From DASVNK01 sp036383895 (GTDB lineage: Bacteria; Verrucomicrobiota; Verrucomicrobiia; Limisphaerales; SXQI01): DNA of 64,000 nucleotides. How positions within the stretch are numbered: the first letter of the stretch is position 1; every line of letters starts with the position of its first letter. The stretch lies in contig DASVNK010000062.1 in NCBI GenBank assembly GCA_036383895.1, forward strand, positions 8,926 to 72,925, in the 5' to 3' direction. The translations under genes were made by a program, and so were the position numbers. Positions 1-8,725 of this stretch are shown in pieces. The notes under the pieces are model-generated. The model was not told where the DNA came from. It saw only the letters and a program-made list of their open reading frames with translations, and ran no database searches.

Positions 1-2
1 GC

Positions 3-389
3 GCGGCGGGATTTTCAGCGGGTGGGGAATTGGTGGCGATGATGGCGGGCAATTTTGATTTCGGAGACGCGCAAGTGGAGCAGGGGAGTGAGGAATCGAA
101 GCCGAATTTTCAGGCGCTGATTTATCCGGGGAAATCGCGGCAGATCGTTCCGACTAAGAATTCGCCGGTCGCGTTCATGGCGGCGGCTTATGATGATCGG
201 CCCGACATTTCCGAAGGATTGGCGGAATTGTATTTGCGATTCAAGAAGGCGGGCGTGCGCGCGGAGTTGCATATGTATTCGACCGGGGGGCATGGGTTCG
301 GCGTGCGGGAGAATAATACGAAGCCAGCGGGCATGTGGACAGAGCGGTTTTTGGAGTGGATGAAAGAAAGTGGGTTTGTGGCGAAGTAA
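3..389 (+). CDS. alpha/beta hydrolase (esterase/lipase-like), C-terminal part
   Basis: The gene enters from the left edge and only its last ~128 codons are present. The first visible residues carry a nucleophile elbow, GFSAGGE (G-x-S-x-G), at about positions 4-10. An acidic residue follows in AAYDDRPD and a histidine in GGHGFG, so Ser, Asp and His stand in the order of an alpha/beta-hydrolase catalytic triad. The pattern AAYDD...LY..FKKAG...ELH.Y..GGHGFG is typical of the carbohydrate-esterase or BD-FAE-like hydrolases common in Verrucomicrobiota and Bacteroidota. Substrate is unknown. The N-terminus, and so any signal peptide, lies outside the window. Identification of the superfamily is firm; that of the subfamily is tentative. 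Confidence 0.8.
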   Translation, partial: AAGFSAGGELVAMMAGNFDFGDAQVEQGSEESKPNFQALIYPGKSRQIVPTKNSPVAFMAAAYDDRPDISEGLAELYLRFKKAGVRAELHMYSTGGHGFGVRENNTKPAGMWTERFLEWMKESGFVAK

Positions 390-400
390 TGTACCCGGAG

Positions 401-426
401 AAGGACTCCTCACGTCGTCCCCTACA
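401..426. repeat. 26-bp dispersed intergenic repeat, copy 1
   Basis: The 26 bases here, beginning AAGGACTCCTCACG and ending GTCCCCTACA, recur identically at 8726-8751. Both copies lie within about 12 bases of a stop codon of a neighbouring gene. This copy is downstream of the esterase stop, just ahead of the methyltransferase. No matching inverted repeat or transposase is visible, so a small REP-like or other intergenic repeat is the simplest reading. Confidence 0.7.
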
Positions 427-433
427 AGGAAAA

Positions 434-1465
434 ATGCAAATCGCTTTAACGAAGGCGCCGGTAACGGATGCGACCAGTGTTTACCGGTGGCGGGACGGGT
501 TGTATGCGGTGGATTTGCTGACGTGTGCGATTGTGCACCTGGATTTCTTCACGTGGTTGGCGGATGGGCCGAAGAGCAAGGAAGGGATTTGTGAGCACTT
601 CAAAATCGCTGAACGGCCGACGGATGTGATGCTGACGCTTTTCGTGGCGATGGGGTATTTGCGGCGGTTGGCGGGACAGGTGGTAGAAGTTACCGAAGTG
701 GCTCGGGAACATTTGGTGAAATCTTCGCCGTTTTATTTGGGGCCGTATTATGCGTCGTTGAAGGACCGGCTGGTGTGCAAAGATTTTCTCGAGGTGTTGC
801 GGAGCGATAAGCCGGCGAATTGGGGCAGTTTCAAGAACGAGAAGGATTGGGCGCGCGCGATGGAGGATGAAACGTTCGCGCAGAATTTCACGGCGGCGAT
901 GGATTGTCGCGGCGTATTGCTCGGGCAGGCGCTGGCCGAGAAGGTGGATTTGAATGGTCGGAAGCGTTTGCTGGATGTGGCGGGTGGTTCGGGGATCTAC
1001 GCGTGCGCGATTGCGGCGCGGTGGAAAGAGTTAACGGCGGCGGTTTATGAGAAGGGACCGGTAACGAAAGTAGCGGAAGAGGCGATTCGGAAGCGCGGGT
1101 TTTCGGAACGGGTGAAGGTGATTTGCGGGGACATGTTCAAGGAGGAGTTGCCGGGCGGGTTCGATGTGCACCTGATTTCGAACGTGCTGCATGATTGGAA
1201 TGAGAAAACGGTGCGCGAGCTGTTGGAAAAGTCGCATGCGGCGCTGGAGCCGGGCGGGCTGTTGATCATTCATGATGTGCACATCAATGAGGGGAAGACC
1301 GGCCCGCTGCCCAATGCGGCCTATTCGGCGCTGCTGATGAATGTGACGGAAGGGAAGTGTTACTCGTTGAGCGAACTTTATCCGATGCTGCGGGAGATTG
1401 GATTTAGGGAAATGCGATTCACGGAGACGGCCGCGGACCGCAGTATCGTCACCGCTCTTAAATAG
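434..1465 (+). CDS. SAM-dependent O-methyltransferase (COMT/acetylserotonin-like)
   Basis: This 343-residue protein has the layout of family-2 O-methyltransferases. The N-terminal helical/winged-helix dimerisation part includes VDLLTCAIVHLDFF...LADGP.S..GI. A Rossmann domain follows, with SAM motif I at LLDVAGGSGIYACAIAARW, a GDMF acidic motif, and NVLHDWNE, where the His of H-D-W corresponds to the general base in plant COMT enzymes. The C-terminus (LSELYPMLREIGFREMRF) is also typical. The acceptor substrate cannot be read from sequence. I place the start at the ATG at 434; an upstream in-frame ATG at 389 would translate through the 26-bp intergenic repeat. It may be co-transcribed with the esterase upstream, but their functional link is unknown. 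Confidence 0.85.
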   Translation: MQIALTKAPVTDATSVYRWRDGLYAVDLLTCAIVHLDFFTWLADGPKSKEGICEHFKIAERPTDVMLTLFVAMGYLRRLAGQVVEVTEVAREHLVKSSPFYLGPYYASLKDRLVCKDFLEVLRSDKPANWGSFKNEKDWARAMEDETFAQNFTAAMDCRGVLLGQALAEKVDLNGRKRLLDVAGGSGIYACAIAARWKELTAAVYEKGPVTKVAEEAIRKRGFSERVKVICGDMFKEELPGGFDVHLISNVLHDWNEKTVRELLEKSHAALEPGGLLIIHDVHINEGKTGPLPNAAYSALLMNVTEGKCYSLSELYPMLREIGFREMRFTETAADRSIVTALK

Positions 1466-1527
1466 TATCTGCACTTGCCGACTCGCCGGAGGCTGTCCAT
1501 CTTTGCGCGTTTATGGCCGGAAGTGGA

Positions 1528-1800
1528 ATGGACATTAAATATGTGGCGCATTTGGCGCGGCTGGCGCTGACGCCTGAAGAGGAGGAAAAGCTGGGCGCAC
1601 AGCTTGGAAATATCCTGCATTACATCGAGAAGCTGAATCAGATCGATGTCTCCAACGTCGAGCCGACGTCACACGCGGTGCCGCTAGAGAATGTGACGCG
1701 GGAAGACGCGGTGCGGCCCTCGTTAACGAACGAGGATGCGTTACGCAATGCGCCATCAAAAGCGAACGGGTTGTTCCTTGTGCCAAAGATCGTGGAGTAA
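1528..1800 (+). CDS. gatC: Asp-tRNA(Asn)/Glu-tRNA(Gln) amidotransferase subunit C
   Basis: This ~90-residue protein reads DIKYVAHLARLALTPEEEEKLGAQL... and ends with a region rich in EPTSHAVPL. That is the standard GatC pattern of two short helices and an extended strand that wraps around GatA and GatB. GatCAB converts misacylated Glu-tRNA(Gln) or Asp-tRNA(Asn) to Gln- or Asn-tRNA. The start at 1528 has GGAAGTGGA just upstream; an ATG at 1513 is the alternative. It lies 9 bases before gatA and is surely co-transcribed with it. gatB is not in the window. Confidence 0.93.
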   Translation: MDIKYVAHLARLALTPEEEEKLGAQLGNILHYIEKLNQIDVSNVEPTSHAVPLENVTREDAVRPSLTNEDALRNAPSKANGLFLVPKIVE

Positions 1801-1809
1801 AGAGGCGGT

Positions 1810-3264
1810 ATGTTGAATCAACTCACGATTTCTGAAGCGATCGAAGGTTTGCGCGCGAAGAAGTTTTCCGCGCGCGAGTTGATGCAGTCGTGCATCGACC
1901 GTGTGAAGCAGGTGGATGGCAAAGTTAAAGCTTTCCTGAGTTACGACGAGCAGGACGCGCTGACGCAGGCGGATGCGGCTGACAAGATATTAGGTGATGG
2001 CAAAGGCGGGCCGCTCACGGGGATTCCAATAGGGATAAAGGACGTGCTTTGCGTGAAGGATCATCCTTGCAATTGCGCGTCGAAGATTTTGGGGAACTTC
2101 CGCTCGCCGTATGATGGAACTGCGATCCAGAAATTGAAGGCGGCAGGCGCAGTGATGTTCGGCAGAACGAACATGGACGAGTTCGCGATGGGCAGTTCGA
2201 CGGAGAATTCGGCGTTTTTCACGACGAGGAATCCCTGGGATCTGGAGCGGATACCCGGCGGATCATCGGGTGGTTCCGCCGCGGCGGTGGCTGCGGATGA
2301 ATGCCTGGCGACGTTGGGAACGGATACGGGCGGATCGATTCGGCAGCCGGCGGCGTTGTGCGGCGTGGTTGGGTTTAAGCCGACGTATGGACGCGTTTCG
2401 CGGTATGGGTTAGTGGCCTTTGCGTCATCGTTGGACCAGATCGGGCCTTTCACAAAAGACGTGCGCGATACGGCGACAATTTTGACGGCGATCAGTGGGG
2501 CGGATCCGATGGATTCGACGAGCGTGCCGGAACCGGTGCCGGATTATACGCGCGCGCTGGATGGAAATATCAAGGGGTTGAAGATTGGCATCGCCAAGGA
2601 ATACATGGTCGGCGGACTTGATCCCGAGGTCGGCGCGATTGTGCAGAAGGCAATCGATCAATTGCAGAAGCTCGGCGCTGAAATCGTGGAGGTGAGTTTG
2701 CCGCACACGGAATATGCGGCCGCGACCTATTATATCATCGCGCCGGCGGAAGCTTCGGCGAATTTGGCGCGTTTTGATGGCATTCGTTATGGCGCGCGGA
2801 TTGAAGGCGCGGATCCGACGGAACTGTATTCGAAGACGCGCGGCGCTGGTTTCGGTGCGGAAGTGAAGCGGCGCATCATTCTCGGGACTTACGTGCTGAG
2901 CAGCGGTTACTACGATGCGTATTATCTGCGCGCGCAAAAAGTGCGGACGTTAATTCGAAACGATTTCGTCAAGGCGTTCGAGAAGGTGGACGCGATCGTG
3001 ACTCCTACCACTCCGACGGCGGCGTTTAAAGCGGGAGAGAAATCTGGTGATCCGTTGCAGATGTATCTATCGGACATCTTCACCATTTCGTGCAATCTCG
3101 CAGGTATCTGCGGGATTAGTTTGCCGTGCGGGTTTACGGCGAATCCGAAGTTGCCGGTCGGCTTGCAGTTGCTCGGGAAAGCGTTCGGCGAGAGCACCAT
3201 TTTGAAACTCGCACACGCTTACGAACAATCGACGAGTTGGCGGAAGGAACGTCCGTCGCTCTAG
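1810..3264 (+). CDS. gatA: Asp-tRNA(Asn)/Glu-tRNA(Gln) amidotransferase subunit A
   Basis: At 484 residues this is full length for GatA, the amidase-signature subunit that hydrolyses glutamine and supplies ammonia to GatB. The Ser-cisSer-Lys triad is intact: Lys77 in GIPIGIKDV, Ser152 in PGGSSGGSAAA and nucleophile Ser176 in GTDTGGSIRQP, with the same spacing as in characterised GatA. An AGAGG ribosome-binding site lies just before the ATG. It forms an operon with gatC upstream and a peroxiredoxin 4 bases downstream. Presence of GatCA suggests the organism uses transamidation for at least one of Asn-tRNA or Gln-tRNA. Confidence 0.97.
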   Translation: MLNQLTISEAIEGLRAKKFSARELMQSCIDRVKQVDGKVKAFLSYDEQDALTQADAADKILGDGKGGPLTGIPIGIKDVLCVKDHPCNCASKILGNFRSPYDGTAIQKLKAAGAVMFGRTNMDEFAMGSSTENSAFFTTRNPWDLERIPGGSSGGSAAAVAADECLATLGTDTGGSIRQPAALCGVVGFKPTYGRVSRYGLVAFASSLDQIGPFTKDVRDTATILTAISGADPMDSTSVPEPVPDYTRALDGNIKGLKIGIAKEYMVGGLDPEVGAIVQKAIDQLQKLGAEIVEVSLPHTEYAAATYYIIAPAEASANLARFDGIRYGARIEGADPTELYSKTRGAGFGAEVKRRIILGTYVLSSGYYDAYYLRAQKVRTLIRNDFVKAFEKVDAIVTPTTPTAAFKAGEKSGDPLQMYLSDIFTISCNLAGICGISLPCGFTANPKLPVGLQLLGKAFGESTILKLAHAYEQSTSWRKERPSL

Positions 3265-3268
3265 GATT

Positions 3269-3760
3269 ATGGCAAAAATGCCGGAATTGAAGTTGAAGGA
3301 GGGTGATAAAGCGCCGGAGTTCAGTGCGACGACGAATACCGGCGAAAAGCTTTCGCTGCGCGACCTTAAAGGTCAGCCGGTGGTGCTTTATTTTTATCCG
3401 AAGGACGATACACCGGGTTGCACGACGCAGGCGTGCGGACTGCGAGATGCGTATAACGATTTTCGGAAAGCGGGCGCAGTCGTGCTGGGTGTCAGTCCCG
3501 ATCCGGTGAAAAGCCACGTGAAGTTCATTACCAAATTCCAACTGCCGTTCACGCTGCTGGCGGACGAAGACAAAGGAATCGCCCAGGCGTATGGCGTGTG
3601 GGGCGAGAAATCGTTCATGGGGCGGAAGTATATGGGAAACTTTCGCGTGACTTACCTGATCGATGGAGAGGGGCGCATCGCGAAGATCTGGCCGGCAGTG
3701 AAGCCGGAGACGCACGCAGAGGAAGTCCTCACCGCGTTGCGCGACCTTCGTTCCACTTAA
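3269..3760 (+). CDS. bcp: thiol peroxidase, Bcp/PrxQ-type peroxiredoxin
   Basis: This 163-residue thioredoxin-fold peroxidase has the Bcp/PrxQ signature PKDDTPGCTTQACGLRD. The peroxidatic cysteine is Cys51, with a resolving cysteine five residues later at Cys56, as in atypical 2-Cys PrxQ enzymes. It reduces hydrogen peroxide and organic hydroperoxides with thioredoxin-like donors in the cytoplasm; no signal peptide is visible. The start is 4 bases after the gatA stop. Its TAA stop lies in a TTAA shared with the stop of the opposing TIM-barrel gene, so the two convergent genes overlap by 4 bases. Confidence 0.93.
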   Translation: MAKMPELKLKEGDKAPEFSATTNTGEKLSLRDLKGQPVVLYFYPKDDTPGCTTQACGLRDAYNDFRKAGAVVLGVSPDPVKSHVKFITKFQLPFTLLADEDKGIAQAYGVWGEKSFMGRKYMGNFRVTYLIDGEGRIAKIWPAVKPETHAEEVLTALRDLRST

Positions 3761-4728
3761 GCTCTAATCAGCGCGAAAGCTTTCTGCATCGCCTCGAAAG
3801 TCGCCGCGCAAGCCGCTTCGTTATCCATATCGTTCAGTGGTTTGTTGAAGGGTTCGGCGCGAACGGGGCCGTTGTAACCTAGTTTTTGCAGCGCGTTCAG
3901 GAATGATTCAACCGGGATGACGCCAGTTGCCATGGGGAGTTCGCGCTGGCCATCGATTTGTTGATCCTTCGGTTTGCCGGCGGGCGCGTCGTTTAGATCG
4001 CAAGCGACAATTTGTTCCGCTTTGAGCGTTAGAATATCATCCGCGGATTCGTTCGCCTGCCACCAGTGCCAACTGTCGAGGACGAAGCCGATGTTCTTCG
4101 CGCCAGTTTCGGCGATGAGTTCTTTGGTTTCGGCCATGGTGTGCGCGAATTCGAAGTGGAAGCGGTCGCGCAACGTTTTCGTGCCGACGTATTCCAGGCC
4201 GAGACGGATCTTTCTTTCATCGAGGATGCCGGCGATTTGGCGGAGCCGTTTAGCATGCTGCTTTAGATTCTGGAGGTAGGTGAGCGAATTATGGCCAGGC
4301 ATGATCCAGGTGCCCATGCGCGTGACCTGGGCACGTTGCAGGGCGTCGGCGATTTTCGGGAGTTCTGCGAGGCCGTCCGTGAACTTGGATTCTTCGCCGC
4401 GGAAATCGACGGGCAATCCGGCGGCGCCGAATTGAACTCGTTTGCCGCGCATCGTGGTGAGTAGTTCAGCGATTTCATCTTTGCTCATGCGAGCGAGTTC
4501 GCTGCCGAGCGGTTCGACTGATTCGAAGCCGTGCGCGTGGGCAAGTTCGATGAGTTCGCGCTGGGGGGCGCGCACGCCGATCATTCCGGGCATGAGGTTG
4601 ATGGTCATCTTGCGCCTGGTTGAAGACTCGGCGGAGAAACTTTTGGAAACAGCAGCAGCGAACGCACCCGTGGAAATCGTCTTCAAAGCGGCGCGGCGGG
4701 AAAGCGGGAGCGGGTTGTGCATGAGCAT
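3757..4728 (-). CDS. Tat-exported TIM-barrel sugar-phosphate isomerase/epimerase-like protein
   Basis: This 323-residue protein begins with a twin-arginine signal (PLSRRAALKTISTGAFAAAVS) and is probably exported folded. The mature part has the AP-endonuclease-2/xylose-isomerase TIM-barrel pattern: PGMIGVRAPQRELIELAHAHGFESVEP, then LEYVGTKT, NIGFVLDSWHWW and PVRAEPFNKPLND. The acidic and His residues on these strands are the usual metal ligands. Homologues in Verrucomicrobiota and Planctomycetota are annotated as sugar phosphate isomerase/epimerase or hydroxypyruvate isomerase-like; the substrate is unknown. An ATG two codons in (4722) is an alternative start. It is divergent from the lipoprotein gene at 4800. 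Confidence 0.85.
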   Translation of the reverse strand: MLMHNPLPLSRRAALKTISTGAFAAAVSKSFSAESSTRRKMTINLMPGMIGVRAPQRELIELAHAHGFESVEPLGSELARMSKDEIAELLTTMRGKRVQFGAAGLPVDFRGEESKFTDGLAELPKIADALQRAQVTRMGTWIMPGHNSLTYLQNLKQHAKRLRQIAGILDERKIRLGLEYVGTKTLRDRFHFEFAHTMAETKELIAETGAKNIGFVLDSWHWWQANESADDILTLKAEQIVACDLNDAPAGKPKDQQIDGQRELPMATGVIPVESFLNALQKLGYNGPVRAEPFNKPLNDMDNEAACAATFEAMQKAFALIRA

Positions 4729-4799
4729 TGGTTAACATAGAACCGGTGGGCATCTCAAGAGAGTTGACTTCGGGGGAAATTCGCGTCTTTTACTCACCC

Positions 4800-5363
4800 A
4801 TGTTTTCGCTGCGGAACGCGAGTTTTCTTTTGTTGCTGGCCGGCCTCACAACGGTGCTGGGCTGTAAGACTCAGTATTCGGAAAAGGACCTGACCGCGAG
4901 CGCCCCGCCGGTGTTGAAGAGCAATAGCCGGATTTACGTTGCGATACCGTTCGATGCATCGTTCAAAGATGAAGTGATGGAAGGTTCGGGCAAGATGACG
5001 GCGCAGGCTTTCCAGGCCGCGTTCCTGAAATACACCCGCTCGGTTTACACTTCGAGATTTCCGGAATCGGTGGGAGAGGCGCTGGAGATCGCCCGCAAGG
5101 GGAACATGGAATATGTGCTGTATCCGACAATCGTGAAATGGGAAGACCGCGCAACGGAGTTCTCGGGCAGACGCGATCGGCTCACGATAAAAGCAGAGTT
5201 AATCGATTTGAGCACGAGTCAGGTCGTGTTCGCGCGGGAGATCGAAGCGACCGGAAAATGGATGACCGACGGAGGCGAGTCGCCGAAAGATCTGCTGGAC
5301 CAGCCCGCGCAACAATTCGCGAACTCGGTTTTTCGTCGCATTGAGAGACCCTCGGCGTTGTAA
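4800..5363 (+). CDS. lipoprotein, DUF4823-like
   Basis: The 187-residue product starts with a short hydrophobic stretch ending TTVLGC, giving a lipobox with Cys22 as the lipidation site. The rest (SRIYVAIPFDASFKDEVMEGSGKMTAQAFQAAF...GNMEYVLYPTIVKWEDRATEFSGRRDRLTIKAELID) looks like the DUF4823 family, small lipoproteins of unknown function with a repeated strand-helix pattern. I take the ATG at 4800 because it directly precedes the signal peptide; an earlier in-frame ATG at 4728 would bury it. Family assignment is from memory of the pattern and is moderate. Confidence 0.7.
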   Translation: MFSLRNASFLLLLAGLTTVLGCKTQYSEKDLTASAPPVLKSNSRIYVAIPFDASFKDEVMEGSGKMTAQAFQAAFLKYTRSVYTSRFPESVGEALEIARKGNMEYVLYPTIVKWEDRATEFSGRRDRLTIKAELIDLSTSQVVFAREIEATGKWMTDGGESPKDLLDQPAQQFANSVFRRIERPSAL

Positions 5364-5414
5364 GTGAGCGAAATCTCTTGCTCTCACCAAGGCATCGGTG
5401 ATAACCTTACGTCA

Positions 5415-5867
5415 ATGACGTGGGAATCCCTGATCGATCTGCTTTCACGCGAATTTCGCAATCTCCGCCGAATGCCGGTCGTCAACTTTGGATTCGCCAC
5501 GGCTCCGGTGACTGACGTGAACGAACTCCGCAGTGAAGAGTTGCGTTCCGCTGAGCGCGTGGATGCGATTGTTCGTGATTTCGCACGTACCCGTCGTTGG
5601 CCGGCGCTCGATGAAAAGGAGCGGTTTTTTCTTCGTGAGCGAATCCGATTTGCCTACGAGTATTCGAGCATCGCGGAAATTACCGTGAAGCGGCCCGTAT
5701 ACATTGCCAGCCGTCCGCACATTTGGAACGAGCAACGGCGTTTGCTCGAGTGGCTTCTCATTGATGCGTGGCGGAAATCGGGCGTGTTAAATTGGCTTGA
5801 GCCGCTCGTCATCATGACGCAGACCACGGCTGTTCAACCCGAGTGGGAATTGCACATCGCGGAATAG
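5415..5867 (+). CDS. hypothetical protein
   Basis: This is an uncharacterised soluble protein of about 150 residues, rich in Arg, Glu and Trp, with no signal peptide or membrane segment. A central helix-rich part reads ERFFLRERIRFAYEYSSIAEITVKRPVYIASRPHIWNEQRRLLEWLLIDAW. I do not recognise a family. Codon use is like its neighbours. A GTG at 5364, immediately after the lipoprotein stop, is an alternative start that adds 17 residues. It probably shares a transcript with the lipoprotein gene. Confidence 0.6.
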   Translation: MTWESLIDLLSREFRNLRRMPVVNFGFATAPVTDVNELRSEELRSAERVDAIVRDFARTRRWPALDEKERFFLRERIRFAYEYSSIAEITVKRPVYIASRPHIWNEQRRLLEWLLIDAWRKSGVLNWLEPLVIMTQTTAVQPEWELHIAE

Positions 5868-5880
5868 TTTCCCGAATACT

Positions 5881-6696
5881 TCAGGAACTTGCGCTGGTGT
5901 AGTGGCGAATTGACCACCGCCAGACCGCTTCGGAAATCGCAAACAGCACCACGCTCATTCCAAGGAGGAGGAGCATTTCCCATGGCGAGCGCAATTTCTC
6001 GGTGATCAACTTCGCGGGCACATTTGCGACGAGCAGCATCGGCAGCACAAAGGTGAAGAACGCCTTGAACGTGCCGCGAAAAGCAGCGTCTGGCAGCCGG
6101 GCGATGTTGAAGAGGTTGTAATAGCCCCAAACGATTCCCTGCGCGCGAACGGTCCAGAAGCTGGAAGAGGCTAACATTAGCAGGAGCGAGTAGTGGATGA
6201 CCAATCCCGCGAGAACGAGGAGAAGAAATCCAACGAAATGAGTGAGGGAAGGCGAAAGGTTCAATTGCATCGCTGAATAAACCATCACCGCACACGCCAC
6301 GGCGGCGTTAAAGAAACCGCCGAGATCCACCTGGCGAAATGAAATCAGGAAACGAGTGTTCACCGGGAGCAGGAGCATGAAATCGAGCGTGCCTTTGCGG
6401 ATGAGTTCGGAGAGTTGAACCAGGTTGGTGAGGAGCAACGCCGAGAAAAGTTGCTGGATGAACGTGCTGGTGCCCATGAGGAAAACCACCTGCCATTTGG
6501 ACCAGTCGCCGATGCGGTCGGTGTGGCTGTAGATGACCGCGATGAAAGTGAGTTGCAGCGCGAACCAGAGCAGTTCGACGATGATCCAAAGGATGAAGTT
6601 CACCTTGAACTGCATCTCGCGGACGACGGAATACTTCCAAAGCGCGGCGTAGATCGAACTGTAGCGGGCGAGCGCTGATGTTTGCGGTTTATCCAT
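5881..6696 (-). CDS. ABC-2 type transporter permease
   Basis: The ~271-residue integral membrane protein has about six hydrophobic segments and the organisation of the ABC-2 permease family. It starts with a cytoplasmic YAALWKYSVVREMQFKVNF amphipathic stretch, then TM pairs, with LSELIRKGTLDFMLLLPVNTRFLISFRQ between TM2 and TM3, a conserved coupling region in these exporters. The start ATG at 6696 overlaps the stop of the sugar permease upstream by 8 bases, implying translational coupling. No ATPase gene is adjacent, so its partner is elsewhere. Substrate unknown. Confidence 0.8.
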   Translation of the reverse strand: MDKPQTSALARYSSIYAALWKYSVVREMQFKVNFILWIIVELLWFALQLTFIAVIYSHTDRIGDWSKWQVVFLMGTSTFIQQLFSALLLTNLVQLSELIRKGTLDFMLLLPVNTRFLISFRQVDLGGFFNAAVACAVMVYSAMQLNLSPSLTHFVGFLLLVLAGLVIHYSLLLMLASSSFWTVRAQGIVWGYYNLFNIARLPDAAFRGTFKAFFTFVLPMLLVANVPAKLITEKLRSPWEMLLLLGMSVVLFAISEAVWRWSIRHYTSASS

Positions 6697-7675
6697 GCTG
6701 GGCGGCTTTATGAACCGTTCGCTGTTGCAGAAGATTGTTGAGCCAGACGCCGAAGACAAGCAGAAGGCCGAGCATCACGTATTCGAGGTGGCTGATTTTG
6801 AAGGGGAGATTGCGCGCGCCCCAGATTGCGGCGCCGCGCAGGCCTTCATCCATGATGGCGATGAAGAGCACGCCGAAGATGGTGCCAATAATGGTGCCAT
6901 TGCCGCCTTGAACGCGAGTGCCGCCGAGCACGACGGCGACAATGACGTGGAGTTCCAGGCCGGTGAGTGCGCTGGCGCTGACGGAGCCATTACGGCCGGT
7001 GAAACAGACCGCAGCGAGAAAGGCGAGGCAACCGACGAGGGCGTAAATTTGCAGGAGGCGCCGTTCGACGCGGAGACCGGCGTAGCGCGCGGCGATGCGA
7101 TTGCCGCCGATCATGAGGAGTTCGCGGCGCCACAGTGAATTTGCGAAATACAATCCGCCTGCGACGAACAGCGCGATGACAATGGCGAGACTTCCCTGGG
7201 GCTCGCCGAAAACGTGGTAGCCGGGCACATCGAGGAAAGGGGATTTTTCCAGGTCACCCATAATCACGAAGCAGAGGCCGCGAAAGAAGATCATCGTGCC
7301 GAGCGTCGCGATGATCGGTGGGACATCGAGGCGCGAGATCAGGATACCGTTCAGCAGTCCTGCGGAAATGCCAACCGCGAGTCCCGCCGGGAGAGCGGTC
7401 CAATAGAAATTCGGCCCGGCAGGAAAGGAGGACATGACGCACGCGACGAGAGCAACGATCGAGGCGACGGAGAGGTCAATACCAGCGGTCATGAGGACGA
7501 TCGTCATCCCAAAAGCTAGAATCAGAATGGGCGCTGATTGGATGAAGAGGTCCGCGAAATAGCTTTGTAGATATGGAAGGAGGTCGGCGGCGGACGAGAA
7601 TTGCTTTCCCGAAAGCGCGGTGAAGAAGCTGATTTCAGCGAGGAGGATCAGCAGGAGAATTGTTGCGCGCTTCAA
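6689..7675 (-). CDS. ABC transporter permease, RbsC-like (BPD_transp_2)
   Basis: This 328-residue multi-pass membrane protein has the ribose/rhamnose permease pattern: QSAPILILAFGMTIVLMTAGIDLSVASIVALVACV near the N-terminus and ELHVIVAVVLGGTRVQGGNGTIIGTIFGVLFIAIMDEGL in the C-terminal half, where the G-G-x3-GG-G loop contacts the ATPase. I place the start at a TTG at 7675, which overlaps the stop of the upstream permease as TTGA, a standard coupling arrangement. An ATG at 7717 would overlap that gene by 46 bases. It pairs with the next permease as a heterodimer, as RhaP/RhaQ do. No periplasmic binding protein or RbsA-type ATPase is present here. Confidence 0.87.
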   Translation of the reverse strand: MKRATILLLILLAEISFFTALSGKQFSSAADLLPYLQSYFADLFIQSAPILILAFGMTIVLMTAGIDLSVASIVALVACVMSSFPAGPNFYWTALPAGLAVGISAGLLNGILISRLDVPPIIATLGTMIFFRGLCFVIMGDLEKSPFLDVPGYHVFGEPQGSLAIVIALFVAGGLYFANSLWRRELLMIGGNRIAARYAGLRVERRLLQIYALVGCLAFLAAVCFTGRNGSVSASALTGLELHVIVAVVLGGTRVQGGNGTIIGTIFGVLFIAIMDEGLRGAAIWGARNLPFKISHLEYVMLGLLLVFGVWLNNLLQQRTVHKAAQHG

Positions 7676-8643
7676 GAGAGTTCCTCCATGCGTTTGAGCG
7701 GGCGATGCAGGGCGCAATCGACGGCAATGATGATCAAAATGATGGCGCCGGTGAGCGCATCCTGCAGGTAAGCGCTCGCCCCCGCGTAGATGAGCAGTTG
7801 CGAAATGAGATAAAGGAATAGGACGCCGAGAAATGTGCCGAGATACGAACCTTCACCGCCGAAAATGTTCGTGCCACCGAGGATCACCGCGGCGATGACC
7901 TGAAGTTCGAAACCGAGCGCCATGCGGGCTGGTTCCACCGCCTGGACGCGCGTCGCGTAAAGAACCGCGGCTGCGGCAAAGAAAAGTCCGCCGAGAACGA
8001 AGGAACTGGAAAGAATGCGGCGCGGCTGCAGACCCATGAGGTGGCACGCTTCGGGAGAATTGCCGAGCGCGAGCCAGAGGCGGGGGTGTTTGCCGAATGA
8101 TTCCCACATAATCGCAACGCTCGCGCCCACGAGCAGAATCCAGCCGCCATAAAGTTTGCCGGGTGAATGGTAGGCATCTGAATGAACGGAAATGTTTCCA
8201 GAAAAATTTGGAATGAAGGAGTCGGCAATAATCAGAGCGATTCCGCGGTAGAGCGGCAGTCCTGCAAGGGTGACGATGATCGCCGGCATGTTGAGGCGCG
8301 TGACGAGAAGACCGTTGAAGGACATGAGCGACCACGCCGAAGCCGCGCAGATCGCGAAGGACAGAACTGGAGAATAACCACGTGTTGCAAAACAGCCGAA
8401 GATTGTTCCCGCGAGTGCAATCATTGAGGCGATGGAAAGATCGATCGCGCCGGTGAAAATGATTCCGGTGAGCGCAAAGGCTGCGAGAGCGGCGGGCGCG
8501 ATGTCCGGACCAATGCGCCCGAGGATTTCTGTGAAGGAGCTGCCTTCCTTCAGCAGCGCAAAAATCGTGAAGAGCAGAATAAGGTTGCCCGCGAATAAAA
8601 ACGCGAGCCGCCTCCGCACCGGGCGTCCCATTCGGCTGAACAC
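7672..8643 (-). CDS. ABC transporter permease, RbsC-like (BPD_transp_2)
   Basis: The 323-residue membrane protein is paralogous to the downstream permease. It has PAALAAFALTGIIFTGAIDLSIASMIALAGTIFG in the first half and LGFELQVIAAVILGGTNIFGGEGSYLGTFLGVLFLYL in the second, both hallmarks of ribose-type permeases. About 8-10 transmembrane segments are predicted by eye. It is the first gene of the three-permease run and overlaps the next by TTGA. Rhamnose and autoinducer-2 importers also use two such permeases. The missing ATPase and binding protein may have been separated by rearrangement, since the 26-bp intergenic repeat lies 83 bases upstream of this gene. Confidence 0.87.
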   Translation of the reverse strand: MFSRMGRPVRRRLAFLFAGNLILLFTIFALLKEGSSFTEILGRIGPDIAPAALAAFALTGIIFTGAIDLSIASMIALAGTIFGCFATRGYSPVLSFAICAASAWSLMSFNGLLVTRLNMPAIIVTLAGLPLYRGIALIIADSFIPNFSGNISVHSDAYHSPGKLYGGWILLVGASVAIMWESFGKHPRLWLALGNSPEACHLMGLQPRRILSSSFVLGGLFFAAAAVLYATRVQAVEPARMALGFELQVIAAVILGGTNIFGGEGSYLGTFLGVLFLYLISQLLIYAGASAYLQDALTGAIILIIIAVDCALHRPLKRMEELS

Positions 8644-8725
8644 GCGCGCGATTTAACGCGATGCACGCGGGGCACGGCAAGCGCTCAGAAAGTAAACGGA
8701 ATCGTTCGTGGCGGAGAAAGGACGA

